Shown here in pieces: positions 1 to 14,200 of a DNA stretch of 64,000 bases (position 1 is the stretch's first letter; every line of letters starts with the position of its first letter). This DNA is from Plasmodium malariae (Eukaryota; Apicomplexa; Aconoidasida; Haemosporida; Plasmodiidae): the NCBI RefSeq assembly GCF_900090045.1, contig NC_041781.1, positions 248,001 through 312,000 on the forward strand. Direction: 5' to 3'. The notes beneath the pieces were generated by a model. It was not told the DNA's origin, ran no database searches, and saw only the letters and a program-made list of their open reading frames with translations. The translations under genes were made by a program, and so were the position numbers.

Positions 1-32
1 CAAATAACATATACCCTGTTCAGGAAAAAAAA

Positions 33-1140
33 ATGGAACCAATTAAGGATGTAGAAGGTTTTATGCCAGATACTTCTTTTCTTCGAAATTTAACCGTGAA
101 AAATAGGAACCATGCATTTTCAGATGAAAATTTAAATTATCCAGTATCAGGTTTATCTTTTTCATTACTCATTTTATCTTCCGCTTTTCTTCTTCTAAAC
201 AATATTTCATCCGTAAAATAAAAAGAAAATAAATAATTACATACATATGTATATGTGTAAATATTTGTAAATATTTTTAACGATTTAATTTAATTCAAAA
301 TGGATGCTATTTTTATGAACCTTTTAAATTTTATTAAATCTTTTTCAGAATACGATGGGGCAAGTAATGCGCAATCCAAATGTACCAAAAGAATTGGAGC
401 AAGAAACATTAGAACATCTAACAGAATTAGGAGATATGGAGTAGAGTAATTGGATGAAAAAATTGGAGGAAGACTGGAAAATATTCAATCAATCCTTCGA
501 TATTAAAAAAAAACATTGGTTGAATAAGGTAGGAAATAACTGGAATGAATGGATAAAGAATACACAACATAAGTGGATGCATTATAACGAAAATATGGAA
601 AAGGAATATAATTCCGATATCATGAAAAGATCCAAAAATTGGAACGGTTATCAATGGAAAGAATGGATTAATGAAGAGGGAAAATCGTTTATTGAAAAAG
701 ATTTTGAAAGATGGATTAATGCAAAAAAGTCCTATTTCTAAAAGGAAATAATGAAAAAATGGGTTAAATGGAAAAATAACAAAATCAAAACTTTGTTAAT
801 GAGCAAATGGAGATATAAAGAAGATGATTGTTCAGGAAAATGGGAAGGCACAGAATTTGCAAAAAAATTATATAAAACAAATAATAATAATTGGATTGAG
901 TGCAAAAAGAAAGTATATATCCAAAGGATGCAATGAATTAAATGGTTACTTATCAAAGAGTATGTGTATATACATGATGATGGGTGTATGTGGTCAAATT
1001 GGGAAAATGATAAACGTGCTGCCTTTTGTGAAGGGATGAATTCCTTTATTCAGAAATGGACAACAGATAAGCAGTGGAATGTATGGCATATAGAAAGAAA
1101 AAATATTAATTCAAAAATGAAATTCACAAAGGGTAAATAA
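33..1140 (+). pseudogene. Tryptophan-rich antigen pseudogene (two exons, three in-frame stops)
   Basis: Two-exon tryptophan-rich antigen layout. Exon 1 is 33-212 (60 codons, hydrophobic segment near residues 43-58). The intron 213-348 has GT...TTTTTCAG borders, and exon 2 is 349-1140, both in phase 0. Exon 2 encodes regularly spaced Trp residues in charged sequence (for example NWMKKLEEDWKIF, EWINEEGK, KWVKWKNNK), matching the intact paralogue at 6518-7583. The exon 2 frame is broken by TAG at 442-444, TAA at 739-741 and TGA at 934-936, all in one unbroken register, so decay is by nonsense mutation and not frameshift. The frame ends with TAA at 1138-1140. Members of this family are blood-stage surface or secreted antigens, some of which bind red cells. 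Exon 1 is longer than in the paralogue (60 versus 32 codons), so the true start may be internal. The family call is strong; loss of function is inferred from the stops. Confidence 0.85.
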
Positions 1141-4100
1141 ATAAATAATCTTGTAAAAATATATTAAAAATTTGTATTTATTTTTTCCTCTATTGAATTA
1201 ATCCTCGTGTACGTCAACGTGCTACAGAAGAACAAGAAATATATTCATATAATGGTAAAAAAGTGTGAAACATGTAAATTCCTAAATGTTCAAAATACTT
1301 TTGTAATTATTTAAAATCATTATCCTTTCAATGAATAAAATAGTGAACTATTTAATAAAAAAAAGTATATTAATTGATACCAGAATAGACCTATAAATTT
1401 AAAATACAATTCCCATTATGCTTGGGCATATTCCTACGTAAAGTTTCAAGATTTACTTTTGATTATGTGACTGATACGTACATATATATATATATATAAT
1501 CTAATGAAACAATGTTTTATATATTATTTGATTTTAAATTCTTTAATATTCACAATAGAGCATATTTCAAAAAAACTTTTGTTACTTTGTTTTATATTAT
1601 ATATATACAAGAAATGCATATTAAAATCCAAGTTTGTATAACGTTTGTTTATCACATGTATGTGACTTACTAATTATATATGTAGTTATTTCTTTGTTAA
1701 AAGATATTCAAAAATTCATTTGTCATAAATGATTAATTTACTATGTTATATTAAATATTTTCTACGATATAACCATTTGTTGTCATTCACATCATTGTAT
1801 AAAATATATCTATATGATTTATTGAACGTCTTTACAATCCATAACAAATTCATAATTTATATTTTTACACTTTATTTTAAAAATTTTACCCTTTCATAAT
1901 TTAGGCTGGTTCATTTTTTACTCTAAACTTCCGAATTTTTGTTGTATCATTATTTTTATAAAGAGTTTTTATAAAGATTATTTTAAATTTTATTCTTTCT
2001 TTAAAAATAAATATGCATAGTAATACATTTAATGTAAGTAATAAAAACAAATGTTTAAAGAACTAGAGCATTAAATTTTGAAACAAAGCATTTGTAAATT
2101 AATTTTTTTTTTGGAAATTTTACCTATGATTCTTATATGCTTTTTCTCATTTTAACTTTTAAGTGAAAGAAAAATTCTATTAATAAACTGAAAATGCATA
2201 AATTAGAAAATCCTGTTTTTCAAATTAACATGATAAAAGATAAATATTATAAAAAAAAAAAAAATGGAAACAGAAACTTCTGCAGAAGGCACTCTAAAAA
2301 AAAAATTATTAAAACATAAGCAAAAGTTAGTATAAAAGAAAATCAATATAAAAAAAGAATACATGTATTTATTTTAAAATACAAAATTTTTGTTTTTAAT
2401 GTTTGTGTCTTATTTTTTCTTTATTTTTAATAATCTTTTAAATCTATTTTTTATATGCTTTTTTCAGTTTAATTTTTTACTTTTTTTTATATTTATTATC
2501 ACTTCAGTATAAATAAATATTAGTTCATATAAATTTTTTTGCGAAAAGAAATAATATGCTATAAATGATAAAAAAAAAAATTTTAAATTAAATATAAAAT
2601 ATTTACATCTATAACTATATGTTTATACAATTTAATGTAAACTGTCAAGATGAATTAATACACTACATGTTATTCGTATTTTTTAGCTAAGGTATAAGAA
2701 TATAACATTGTATAAGCTTTTCGCAGTAATATTACAAATAGTAATATTTTAACAAAAAAAATAAAGGAATTCAGTAGTACTGAAATTGTTAAATATGTAT
2801 ACAAATAAATCATTCATTACAAACAAATGTTATATTTATAAAATTTTTTAAATAAGTCTACTTTAAAATGTATTGTAAATAAATAAAACAACAAAAAATT
2901 TATGTTTTATATTTTACCTATAATTATACTATTTTTTTTTACCTATTTAAGAAATAAGAATGAAACTTCTTGCAGTAATATTTTTACACATATTTTAGTG
3001 TAATGCTCCAAAAAATTACCATTTTTTATTATTTTATGCTGAAAATTAGAAATACAGAATATTAACAAATTTATATGTATTGTTATCAATTTTAATATGT
3101 TTTACGGAGAATCTATTTCACGTAGAAACTTCATTTTTTTTTTTTTTTTTTTTTATGAAGTATAACAAAATATGGAAGGATATATGTATCCACCCAAATA
3201 TATTGAACTTAACTCTTTTCTATTTAAAATATAAAAATAAAAATAACGAATCTCCGGATTATTGTAAATTTTCCCTATTTTATTCATATCTACAACCTTA
3301 TTTATTGTATTTTTTGCAATTCTTAAATTAAATAATATGTTTCAAGAATAAAAAAAAATTATATGAATATAACATGAAAACACTTTTAACCCTTCTTAGT
3401 AATATATATATTAAAGTAAAATATATACTGATATAATGTTTGTTCTGTGCATTACTTTTGATACACTCTTTCTAAAGAATAGGAAATTTACTTTTCATTT
3501 TTTATCATAATTTTTATTTATTTTGTCCTTTACGGTATATAATAAATATATCTTTAAATTTACATGCTTCATAGTGTATATTTATATAATATTTAATATG
3601 TGTGGACTTATATATATGGTATTTTAGTTCTTCATTATGAGTTATACAGTAATCTATATTTATTTTTATTTTTTGTCATCTTTCAGTATGTATACTATGG
3701 TTTGTGATTCAAATTATGTCTTTTCTAAAATGAACTAATCAATATATGTGTTGTAACAACCTTTTTGTTTATTTAATAATGTACTTAAATATATAGATGG
3801 TTAATTGTACCATCACAATTTTGTTTTTCCTTAATTTACAAGAACAAGAGCATGCATAAAAATACCGTTAATATCTTGGTATATTAAGATTCATTTTTTG
3901 ATTGTAACATTCAACCTATCGTTATTTTCTATTTATAACAGTTATTATAAACCAGTTATTAATATTAATGCACATTTATGTAATTCTTGTTTTACTTCTT
4001 TTCGTATTAAATTAACTTTGTCACACGAATCATTTACTTATCGATAAAACTGCATAAAAATTCTTATTTTGTATCAATTACTTTTTGTGCTGACATAATA

Positions 4101-6517
4101 ATTATTTTAATTTATTTACAGCTATAATATAAATTTTGGAATTTTACTACTACTACTACACATATTTTACAAGCCTTTTATGGCAACCCTTATTTTAAAA
4201 CTACTGTTACTTTTAATAGGGAGCTACTATACTGCCACTGTGATTAACTTATAATACTCTCTCTATATTTTATGATACAAAATAATATTTTCAGCTTATT
4301 TTTAACTTAAAATATTATGAAATTACTCTAATATATAGTGTTATTTTTCCGTTTTTAACTTTTAATGTTTAAATAATTATAAAAAGGTATTAAACAGTAC
4401 AAATTTTAACTAGTTTTTATTAATATGCATTTTAACAGATGATGTGAACACAACTTATCAATAAAATTTAGAATTTATTATAAGTATTCACATACATTTT
4501 GTTACTCTACTGAAATAATTGTTTTTTATAATTAGATCGAATTTATCTTGACATGTTCATGTATTCAAACAATTTTTCTTTATTCTACTTTATTATTATT
4601 ATAATTTATTTTTTTTTTTTTTAATAATTATATTTAAAAAGACATTGTAATTTCATATTATTTAAACAATTATTTTTAAGTATCTAAAATATTATATATA
4701 TAACTGTATTTTCAAGTTATACTTAAACCAGGAAATTTTCCGTAATATTAACTTCAAATTTTTACTTTTAACCTCACTTTTCTTATATTAATTTTAATAT
4801 TGTGTAACTTTTATAAATTGAATTTATATTTACCGAAGTTAAATTGTTGTAATCATTACCTTCGTCATAGTATTTGTTCACCTTTAAATATTTAATATAA
4901 AATTTTTTTTCTTTCACGTTTTTTTTATTACCTTTCTCTTTTTACAATACATTCATGCACCAAATGAAATAACTAATGTTACACTACCTTTCAATGATTA
5001 TTCACTCATAAAAAAACATCATGCATCTTTTTTTTTTTTTTTTAATAAGAAAATGGACTAAAATTTTAATTCAATGGTAATTTAACATACATTGTTATTA
5101 CTAAAATTTAACACATTTTTCATTATATTTCTCTATTAAAAGATATATAAAAATAAAAGAGATGTAATACAATTACAATAATGTATTACATGTTCCAAAT
5201 ATTCATATTGTTATACAACGTGTCATATTTAATAACAATTCTATTTATCTATTCATTAGCTTCCCATTATTTCGTGTTTAATGCAAAAGACAAAAAAAAA
5301 AAACTCCGAATTTTTACATTAACTGTTTTTCCCATTCTATCATTGTTTCTTTTTTTTATTTGTTTTTGCACATCATTCTTCCTCCTTTTTCATTTTAGTT
5401 TTTTTAAACGGAAGTCTCCTGCTAAATAATATAAGTTTAATAATGAATGAACCCAATACAAGAAACTTGACATATTTAGAAAAGAATAATATATATTACT
5501 TAACATATTGTTAATAGTCATTATTTACACAATAATATCAAAAAAAAAAAAAAAGCAAATATATACTTTATGAATAATAATCTGTTTTGTTAACTCTTAC
5601 AAATTTTTATATTTTATATAGTTCATTTAGTTTTTTTAAATATTTATATTCTTCATTTAATTCTTTTAAATTAGTGTTTTCTGGTCTTACAACTAACTTA
5701 AATAGGTTTATATTAAAAAAATATAGTAGATAGCTAATATATTATTAACCACAAAAAATATTAAAATGTAAATTAGAATTTTATTCTTCATAAATATTAA
5801 TATTTTCTCTATAAATGTACTATTATTTATTTTAAATTATTAAAAAATGATGAAAAATAGTAAACCATACAACACTACAATTGTTAGAAGTACATTCACT
5901 AAATTTTGTTTTTATATGTAAATAAATATATATTATATATACTATTTTGTTGTTCAAAAAGATTTCTATACAAATGTATTTTTCTGTTTTAAAATGAAAT
6001 TACTCAAATTTAATATTAATGAAAAACAAAATAGAGATGTTAAAAAACTAATACACAAGGTAATTTCTATAAATAAATATAGTTTGTGCAAAAAGCGTTT
6101 ATTATATATGAGCTTTTCATAAAGTAAATTTTTAAATGACAAAAGTTACAATGATTCATGTGTAGTTAAAACATTTTTTTTTATGCCACTTATTTATTAA
6201 GTTTTAATTCTTTTTTAACACTACTTTTAAGAAATAAAAGTTAAATTTATTTAAGGTTATATTTTGTTTAGGCTTAACATTCTTTAGAACAACTGTAATT
6301 ACTGTTTTTACGACTTCCAAAACAAAATATTAGAATTGTGAATTATTGACAGTTTTTCATAGATGAAAATTAATTGTATTAGAACTTAAATAAAATTCTT
6401 CTTAATTCAATAGCATATTTTTTTTTTTTTTATCAAAATGTAAAAAAGTATGAAGATTATACACCATCATAAGTCAAAGCGTTCATTACTCTAACAATAA
6501 ATAATAAAAACCACATT
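1141..6517. other. AT-rich spacer between the two tryptophan-rich antigen genes
   Basis: About 5.4 kb without a supportable gene. It has many homopolymer runs (for example T tracts near 3137-3154 and 4612-4622) and short AT repeats. A short peptide-like stretch at 1197-1268 is discussed as a finding. Open frames near 3080-3331 and 5181-5429 are T-rich, have no detectable family signature, and are not called. No tRNA or rRNA was recognised. Confidence 0.6.
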
Positions 6518-6701
6518 ATGCTATCAAATACTGCTGCAACTTTCACTGTTTCAAAAATATTTTTCTCTTTATTTTTTTTATTTCCTTCTTTTCTTTTAAA
6601 TAATGCTTCTGAAGTAAGATAAGAATCATATTCAGACGTGTATAAACCGTTTAAATTTCGTTTTAATAATTTAAATTAATATAGATAATATATACAAAAT
6701 A

Positions 6702-6749
<48 letters not shown>

Positions 6750-7583
6750 TTTTTTAAACTTATTTTTATGTTTATGTAGTTATCTTACTTATCTCTGAAT
6801 GAATCTAATCATTATCCAAGTAATGTATTAGAATATCTAAAAGATCCAAAAGAAAGATCACACGAATGGAAAGTGAACAGATGGAAAAATTGGATGAACC
6901 AATTGGAGGAAGATTGGGAAGAATTCAGCGAAACTCTACAAACTGATAATAATGAGTGGATCGAAGGAAATGAAGAGAAATGGGAAATATGGTTTGAATC
7001 AATTAAAAAAAAATGGATACATTATAATAAAAATTTAGAAAACGAATATAAAAAAGATATATTGGCGGAATCATTAACGTGGGATGAAACTATGTGGAAA
7101 GTATGGATTAATACAGAAGGAAGAGAACATATGGAGAAAGAATGGAAAACATGGATTGCAGAAAAAGAATCCAATATGTATGATTGGGTGGTTAAACAGT
7201 GGAGTCAATGGAAAAGCGAAAAAATAGAAGAATGGGTAAACAGTAAATGGAAACTTAAAGAAGATGAATATTGGAAAAAATGGGAACACAAAGTCAAGAA
7301 ATGGAATAAAATGAAGAAAATGTTACATTCAAAAGAAAATAATGATTGGATGAAATGGAAACAAAGGGTAGAAATGGAAAGGGAACAATGGCTTGATTGG
7401 GTAGAGTCCAAAGATGAAATATTTATAAATCAAAAGTGGAAAAACTGGAAAAAATGGAAAAATAATAAACGAAATATTTTTTATAAATGGGTAGACAACT
7501 ATATTAACAAATGGATAGATGAGAAAAAGTGGGTTCCTTTAGTTAATGAAGTAAAAGAATTGACGAAAAAGAAAGGTAGATGA
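6518..7583 (+). CDS. Tryptophan-rich antigen (intact, two exons)
   Basis: Exon 1 is 6518-6613 (32 codons) and encodes a hydrophobic signal-like N terminus (KIFFSLFFLFPSFLL). Intron 6614-6779 begins GTAAGA, holds an (AT)n and a long T tract, and ends TTTATGTAG. Exon 2 is 6780-7583. Both junctions are phase 0, giving about 299 residues. Roughly one residue in ten is Trp (about 31), in repeated patterns such as WKNWMNQLEEDW, WKVWINTEG and KWKNWKKWKNN, with abundant Lys and Glu; this is the Plasmodium tryptophan-rich domain. Family proteins are expressed in blood stages, are secreted or at the cell surface, and several P. vivax members bind erythrocytes. That role is family knowledge, not visible here. 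The start is the first ATG after an in-frame TAA at 6470-6472. A paralogue with the same architecture lies at 33-1140 and is a pseudogene. The spliced model is mine and would be settled by RNA reads. Confidence 0.88.
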
Positions 7584-10479
7584 TCATATAAGAAAAGATT
7601 ATGGTGAACCGAATAAGAAAGTTCCCTTATATTATTTTCCATTTTATTACATATTACACTTTCAAACCTTGATCCCTTCCAATAAATAAATGAATGGAGA
7701 AAAAATGTAAAAAATATAAAACGGAAATATCTCATAGTTTTCTTATTTTATTATTATTTGAACTCATATTCGCTATGAATAAGATGGATATAACGAAATG
7801 CATAATCTTTAAATTAAAAAAAAAAAAAAAGTCAGTAAATTTAATTGGAATAAACAGATAAATAATAAACCATAATAGTTCTTAAAATGGTAACACATGG
7901 TTCCAAATAACGTTCAAGAAGTTTCACTTGGTAATTATATATATTGCGTGCATTTATGCACAAATAAAGATTGTTATTCCTATTATTTTTTTGTATTATT
8001 CTACCTTAATGGAAGAAATATATTTTAAAATTTCATTTTTATATATATTTTTTAGGTTATACATAAAAAATAAATGTTAAAATAGCATTTTGTGTAAGGA
8101 TTCTTTGTAATATATATATCTACTAGTTATTACGTATTTAGTTATTTGTGTTTTCTATCCTTAATTTATTTTTTTCTAATGATATTACTTCAATTTATTA
8201 TTTATTTTTATAAAATGTAAATATGTGCAATTCATTATATTTTTTGCAGTACACATCTTATTAAAAACTAAAAAAAAAAAAGTAAAAACATAAAACTTCG
8301 TAACATTTTCCTTGTTACAAATGAAATTTTTATATCCTTCATATAACAACAAAATAAACAGCTACAGTAACATTTTATCTTAATTTTCATCAATTTGTCA
8401 TATCCATAATATTCCCCTTAAATAATTTATATATGAATTTTTTTTTTTTTTCCTACATATATATATATATATATTCACATATAGTGTCATAACGATAATA
8501 AATTTCAAATAGTCATACTGGATTATTATATTTAGTAAAGAGTTAAGAAAGAACAAATAACAGATTCTTTAAATTATATAATAACTACTTACACAAACCA
8601 TATTTTTGAATATTTAGCAAAGTAATTCATTAATTATTTCACTTTTCTTTACCATGTGGTTTTTCACGCTAAATGTAAGTTACAAACATTGGCAATTAAA
8701 CATTTCCTTTTGCCAAAATTTCATTTTAATGAAAAAACAAAAATTAAAAATTTAGTAAAACTTATGTACAATTAGAAACAATTTTTTCAAACTAATTATG
8801 ACATTTATAAATAAGATATCAGAGAATATATAATCATTGCTATTATTTTATTTTCCCTTTCCTTTTCCTACTATTATTATTATACATTATATTATTTATC
8901 CGTTAACAAAACTTGTTATATGTATGAAATATAATACATTTATGTTCCAAATATATATATATTATTCTTATATTTTTAAAGAGCAAGTACATATATCATA
9001 TGTAACAAAAATAAAATATAAACATGAAACACTGACCTTTTAATTTTTAGTACTAATATTAGGATATTGTGATCATATATATTTCATATATTAATATAAA
9101 AAATTGAAGCCTAAAACCTTTAGGTATACTATTTCGAATATTTTTTTCATTATTCAAAAAGATTTTTTACTTGTCTATTATTAATTTGTACATATTAAAA
9201 TAGTCCAAATTTTTTAACTTTTGGTTTTAAATTATCCCCTGAAAAATAAGAAAATTTAATAGAAACACATTATTCATAAAAGATGAAACAATATTTTATT
9301 AGGATAATGTATAGTTTAAAAATATTGACAATTCGTGTGTATACATATAGTACTATCAGAATATTTTATTAGAAAAAAATTTGATTATTTCTTTTTTTTA
9401 AATACACATATAAGTATCGGGAATTTATTCACAAATCCAATTATTCTAATTACAATTCTTATGAAATTACTTAAATATATAATAACATTACTTAAAATCA
9501 TTTATTTTTACTTTAAAAATTTACAAAAAATATGACATAAATAATAAATGAAAACTAAATTAAATTAATATATATGTAATATACCAGAAATATACTTAAT
9601 ATTTTACATAAAAATAGTAAATAAGCAATTTTTTCAATAAATATTTCTAAAAGATAACACTTAAATTGTCGACTTTTATCAGTGTATTATATTTATATAT
9701 ATATAATCTGTAATGAATAACTTACATTAAATATAATTATTTTAGAAAAAATGAATTTCAGTGAATACAGTAGAATAAACAAACAAAATTATTGCAAAAT
9801 TTTATTTATTTTGCACAACGAATCATGTAATTTTTCACTGAATGCGACTTCTAAATTTCATTAATTGGATAACACGTTGAGTGAAAAAATTCGATAAATG
9901 AAAAATATATATATATATATATATATATGTTATTGATTATATTGTACCTTAAAATATTTAAATTATTTTATTAAATAAATTTTATTATTATATATAATAT
10001 GCTAGCCAAAAAGTTTGTTTATGATTAAATATATAATATATATTATTAGTACTTATTTTCTTTTATGTATAAACTTCAACAAATTCCTTCTTTATGTTAT
10101 AATTTTAGCGTTTCATAAAACTAAGAACGAAAATGTATAATCTACAATTTTATTAAAAATTTATTTATTTTATTATTTTTGTTTAACATTATTCGAATTG
10201 TTCCATATGATATTAAATTCTGAGTTTTTTTATATTCATTTTGACTTTAATATATATAGTATGATATTTTTTTAAAAAATTTGCTTTATCTTTGTTTTTC
10301 GAATTAGTACTTTAAATAACAGATTGGCAATATTTATATAGACTGAATTTTGTTTCACGAAAAAGGATACTACAAAATGGGAGAAAATAATAAAATAAAT
10401 ATTAGCAAATAGGGAAGATAAAATGTTTTTAATTAGGCTGTTTTTATTATTACTAAAAGTTTCGTTATAACGTAAAAAA
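7584..10479. other. AT-rich spacer
   Basis: Nearly 2.9 kb of non-coding-looking sequence with (AT)n microsatellites near 8457-8475 and 9907-9928, and homopolymer runs. Short open frames at 8837-9043 and 9335-9535 lack codon or motif support and are not called. Confidence 0.6.
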
Positions 10480-11268
10480 ATGAGCAGAAAGAACAAAATA
10501 AATATATATATCTTTTTAAGGATAGTTTTTTTATTAACGTTTTTAATTTACAAGTTGGAAAATTCTAATAATGTAAATCCATAAACATGTTATATAAATA
10601 ATAATTGATTTATTTATATCTCATTTATGTAAGCCTTTTATAATTAATATTATTATATAAAATTGAAATTAAAAGGTATATTATTTTTTTTATTTTTGTT
10701 TATTTATTATAATTTTTAGTACACATTTAGAAATTTCTGTAATAACAAAGGTAATTTAGGGGAAAGAAAGTACTTCAAAAATTCAAGATTAATGAACGAA
10801 ACAGAGCACATTTACGTACATCAGTATACAGCAGTAAAATCAGAGGAAAGTGACAATAATAATACATTATACTGTAAAGGGAAAAATGAGAGCTTTTTAA
10901 AAACACTTCTTGAGGAATATCAACAAGCAGACAAAGAAGACCAATGTGCTGATTTATCAGATAAAGGGGTTTTGTTAGACTTGATGAATAAAATTCTTTT
11001 GAAAGAGAAACTATTAAACCCGTCTTTTTCAAATATAAAGAGTGTAAAATTTGTTCCATATAAAAATTCTTATATGGATGATTTAGAAGGAATAAACAGG
11101 ATTAAAGATTTATCTGAAAAATCAAAGTTATATAGAAGCCCATGTTTGCGTATGAAATATAAATTTTACAGATGTTTTAGAAAATTTTTTAGGAAAATAA
11201 GAAAAATTTTAATATTTTTGTATAAAGTTAATAAACATGTCATTAAAAATATTAGCAAAGGTTTATAA
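10480..11268 (+). CDS. Putative exported protein, two exons, PEXEL-like motif
   Basis: Exon 1 is 10480-10572 (31 codons) and encodes a basic start then a hydrophobic stretch (FLRIVFLLTFLIY), a recessed signal-anchor typical of exported Plasmodium proteins. The intron 10573-10719 runs GTAAAT...TTTTTAG, and exon 2 is 10720-11268; both are phase 0, about 213 residues in total. Downstream of the signal, residues 54-58 read RLMNE. This parallels the PEXEL consensus RxLxE with Met at the third position, and resembles RLLAE-type motifs in subtelomeric exported families. The body is charged and Cys-poor, with a basic C terminus (CFRKFFRKIRKILIFLY). I do not recognise the family, so export into the red cell is inferred only from architecture and the subtelomeric position. 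The alternative is an unspliced 158-residue frame starting at 10792, which lacks any signal and is less likely. Confidence 0.68.
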
Positions 11269-14200
11269 TTTCATTTTTCAACACTACTTAAAAAATGATT
11301 CCGTAAATTCCTAATATAATATACTTAAATATAATTCTTCAAATATTTATGAAAAGATGTGTATGTGTTTCCGTAATAAATGTTACACAAGATGTTAAAA
11401 CGAGTTCCATGAATTAATAACATCCATTTAATATACATTGTAACCAAAAATATAATTTATATATATATATATATATATAATTAAATGTAAATAATTAGAT
11501 ATAATACATTCAATAATTCTTATAGTGAACAGAAAAAAATGTATTATATATAGCATTATTCATGATATTTTTTTATTATTCTTCTTTAATTAATAATGTT
11601 AATCGTACAGTAAAATAGGAACTACTATATCTCCAAATATATATACATAATATGTATATTTTTTTTTTTAGTAAATGAGCTGTTTAGACAATAATATTTT
11701 TTATATTTATCTTGAATGCTGTATTTTCCTAATAAATGCAGTTTTATTATGAACATTGATTTCCTTGAAAAAATATATTATTTACATATATATAATATAT
11801 TTTTTTTATTTATTTTTGATTAATTTGTAAAGGAATAATTTATATGATTTTATCGTATTAATTTTTTTTTTTTTTTACTTTTATTTCATCAATAATCGCA
11901 TAATACGATATTTAATTATAAAAGTTTTATATTTGTTTGTAATTAAATACATACTTATGTAGTTGATGATTTAACAAAAACAAATCAAAACATTCTATTA
12001 CATGTGTGAAAAAAGTTCCATTTCCAAATAATTTTCATTTATAGTTTTTCATAATTTTTATTTGGACAATGTATCTCATGCAAATTTTAAAGTAATATAT
12101 GTAATGGAGTTATGCTATTTTTGCACTTACTAATATAAAAATTTTAAATATATATTAAAATAATTTTTTTCTTGTGAGTTTATAATTCACACTCTATTAG
12201 TATACAATATTCTGCTAATTTGTATAGTAAAAAAAGAACTCATTTAAATTAATAATTTATTATTACAGCCACTGTCTAGAGTGTATACGAAAATTATCCT
12301 AAAAAAAAAATTTATATATAAGTATAATAAAAAATTTTGAATTAGTATGTATATATAATTTTATTATATTTATTCTTTTAAACATAAATATAAGAAGAAA
12401 CTAAATTAAATAAGTAAAATTTTAACAATCTTTACATAAATATTCTATATTCTTCATCTTAATGGAAAAAAATAAAAAATAAAATAAAAGGTAAAATAAT
12501 CAAAAGTGGAATAATATATAAACCACTAATACTAATGATTGTAATATAATTTAATAGAAGAATCTAAGAAACAACAGCAGAAACTAAGAAAGCAACAGTA
12601 TTTTCACATCTGTCTGGGATAGTTATGAAAAGAAAAAGTTTTGTATGGCCAATAATGATAAAATAATAAAGAAGTAGTAAGCAAGGAAATCACTTCAATG
12701 AAGCAAAAAATACACTGGAAACAAACGAATTAGAGACATACATTGATCGTAGAAAGATTGCGTATGAACAAATAGTTTCATAAATAATACCAAAATTAAA
12801 TAGCAATGTTTCAAAAGGTATATGCTATTCAAAATAATGTAAATTTCCATAATGCCAAAACAAATGAGATTAATATGAAAGGTATTAAAATGAATATTAC
12901 TCATAGATGAAATCAAAAAAATAATATTATGGAACCTACTTTTAAGCGAATGTTAATGCACATATATTAATGTAATAATAAAAAATTAGCTTATAGTGCT
13001 GTTAAATAAATATGAAAAAAAAAAACATATAAAATTAAGAAAATGAAGATGGTCTTGAAATATCATATAAATTTAAAAATATGGAGGAATATATATGAGA
13101 AAATAAAATTTTCTAAACTACTAATTTGATATAGATATACATAAATATTTTATGTTAACGTGAGAAAGAGTAACTACAGTTCATGTATAACAAATTAGTT
13201 TAAGATAAACATAAGATATAAATGTTTAGTAATTATTATACCTGCAAAGGAATAAATAAAGGGATTGAAAATATTTGTAGCCCAAACCAAATGAACTAAC
13301 ATAAAGGAGTAGAAATCATAATAAAATAATGTATAAAAAGGAGTTTCCAAAATTATATATATAAGGATATAAAGAGAAATAAAAGGAAATTTTATATGAA
13401 AAAAATGAAAATACATTCCTCTAAATAATCTGTGTGAAAAATTATATTTGTAAATATAGATAATGAAATATATTCCTCAGAAGAACATACAATAATTAAT
13501 CATTTTAAGTAAAAGGTTTTATTATATAAAATTTTATAATTTTTAAATTTTAATTAGAAAAGCACATATATATATATATTATTTACGTAATAGATGAATA
13601 ATTATAATGGTCTTATAATAATTGAAATATGGAAGTATGTAATATATACGTTCCAAGAACAAAACCTCCCTAATGTTGTGAATATATTAGTGCTCATTTC
13701 ATTTTTAAATGAATTTGAAGAATAAGAACACATCGTTTAAAACGTCAGATCATTAAATATATGGTTAATAATAATTAATAATACATTAATCCAAAGATAA
13801 AAAAAAAAAAAAAAAAAGAGAACGCAGAAGGTGTTATGGCTTCTTCAGAATGAGAAAATTAGATATTCCATGGATACATGCATTTACACTTTCGTAATTT
13901 TCGCTTATGCCCAATTTTTAATTGATAAACTTTATATTTCATATAAGTTCAAATAAGGAAAAAAATTGATCTTATATATGTGTTTTATGTTTAATATAAT
14001 TAACTACTATATAATTTTATTATATAGCTGCAATATTATGTAATATATTCGTTTCTATTCATTTAGGAATATATATATTTAAGAAAAGACCTCTTCATTT
14101 TTAAACCGAGTTCTTTGTATTTAATCATTACAAAAAGAGAATACCTAAATTTATTAGAATATCTTTTATATTAATTTTTGTTACCATATGCAGTATTATT

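Noticed and set aside
3080..3331. Open frame of 83 residues
   Set aside because: It contains a poly-Phe run from a T tract and no motif; it is likely chance.
5181..5429. Open frame of 82 residues with two hydrophobic stretches and a basic end
   Set aside because: It is T-rich, as expected of random AT sequence, has no intron or signal context, and resembles no known family.
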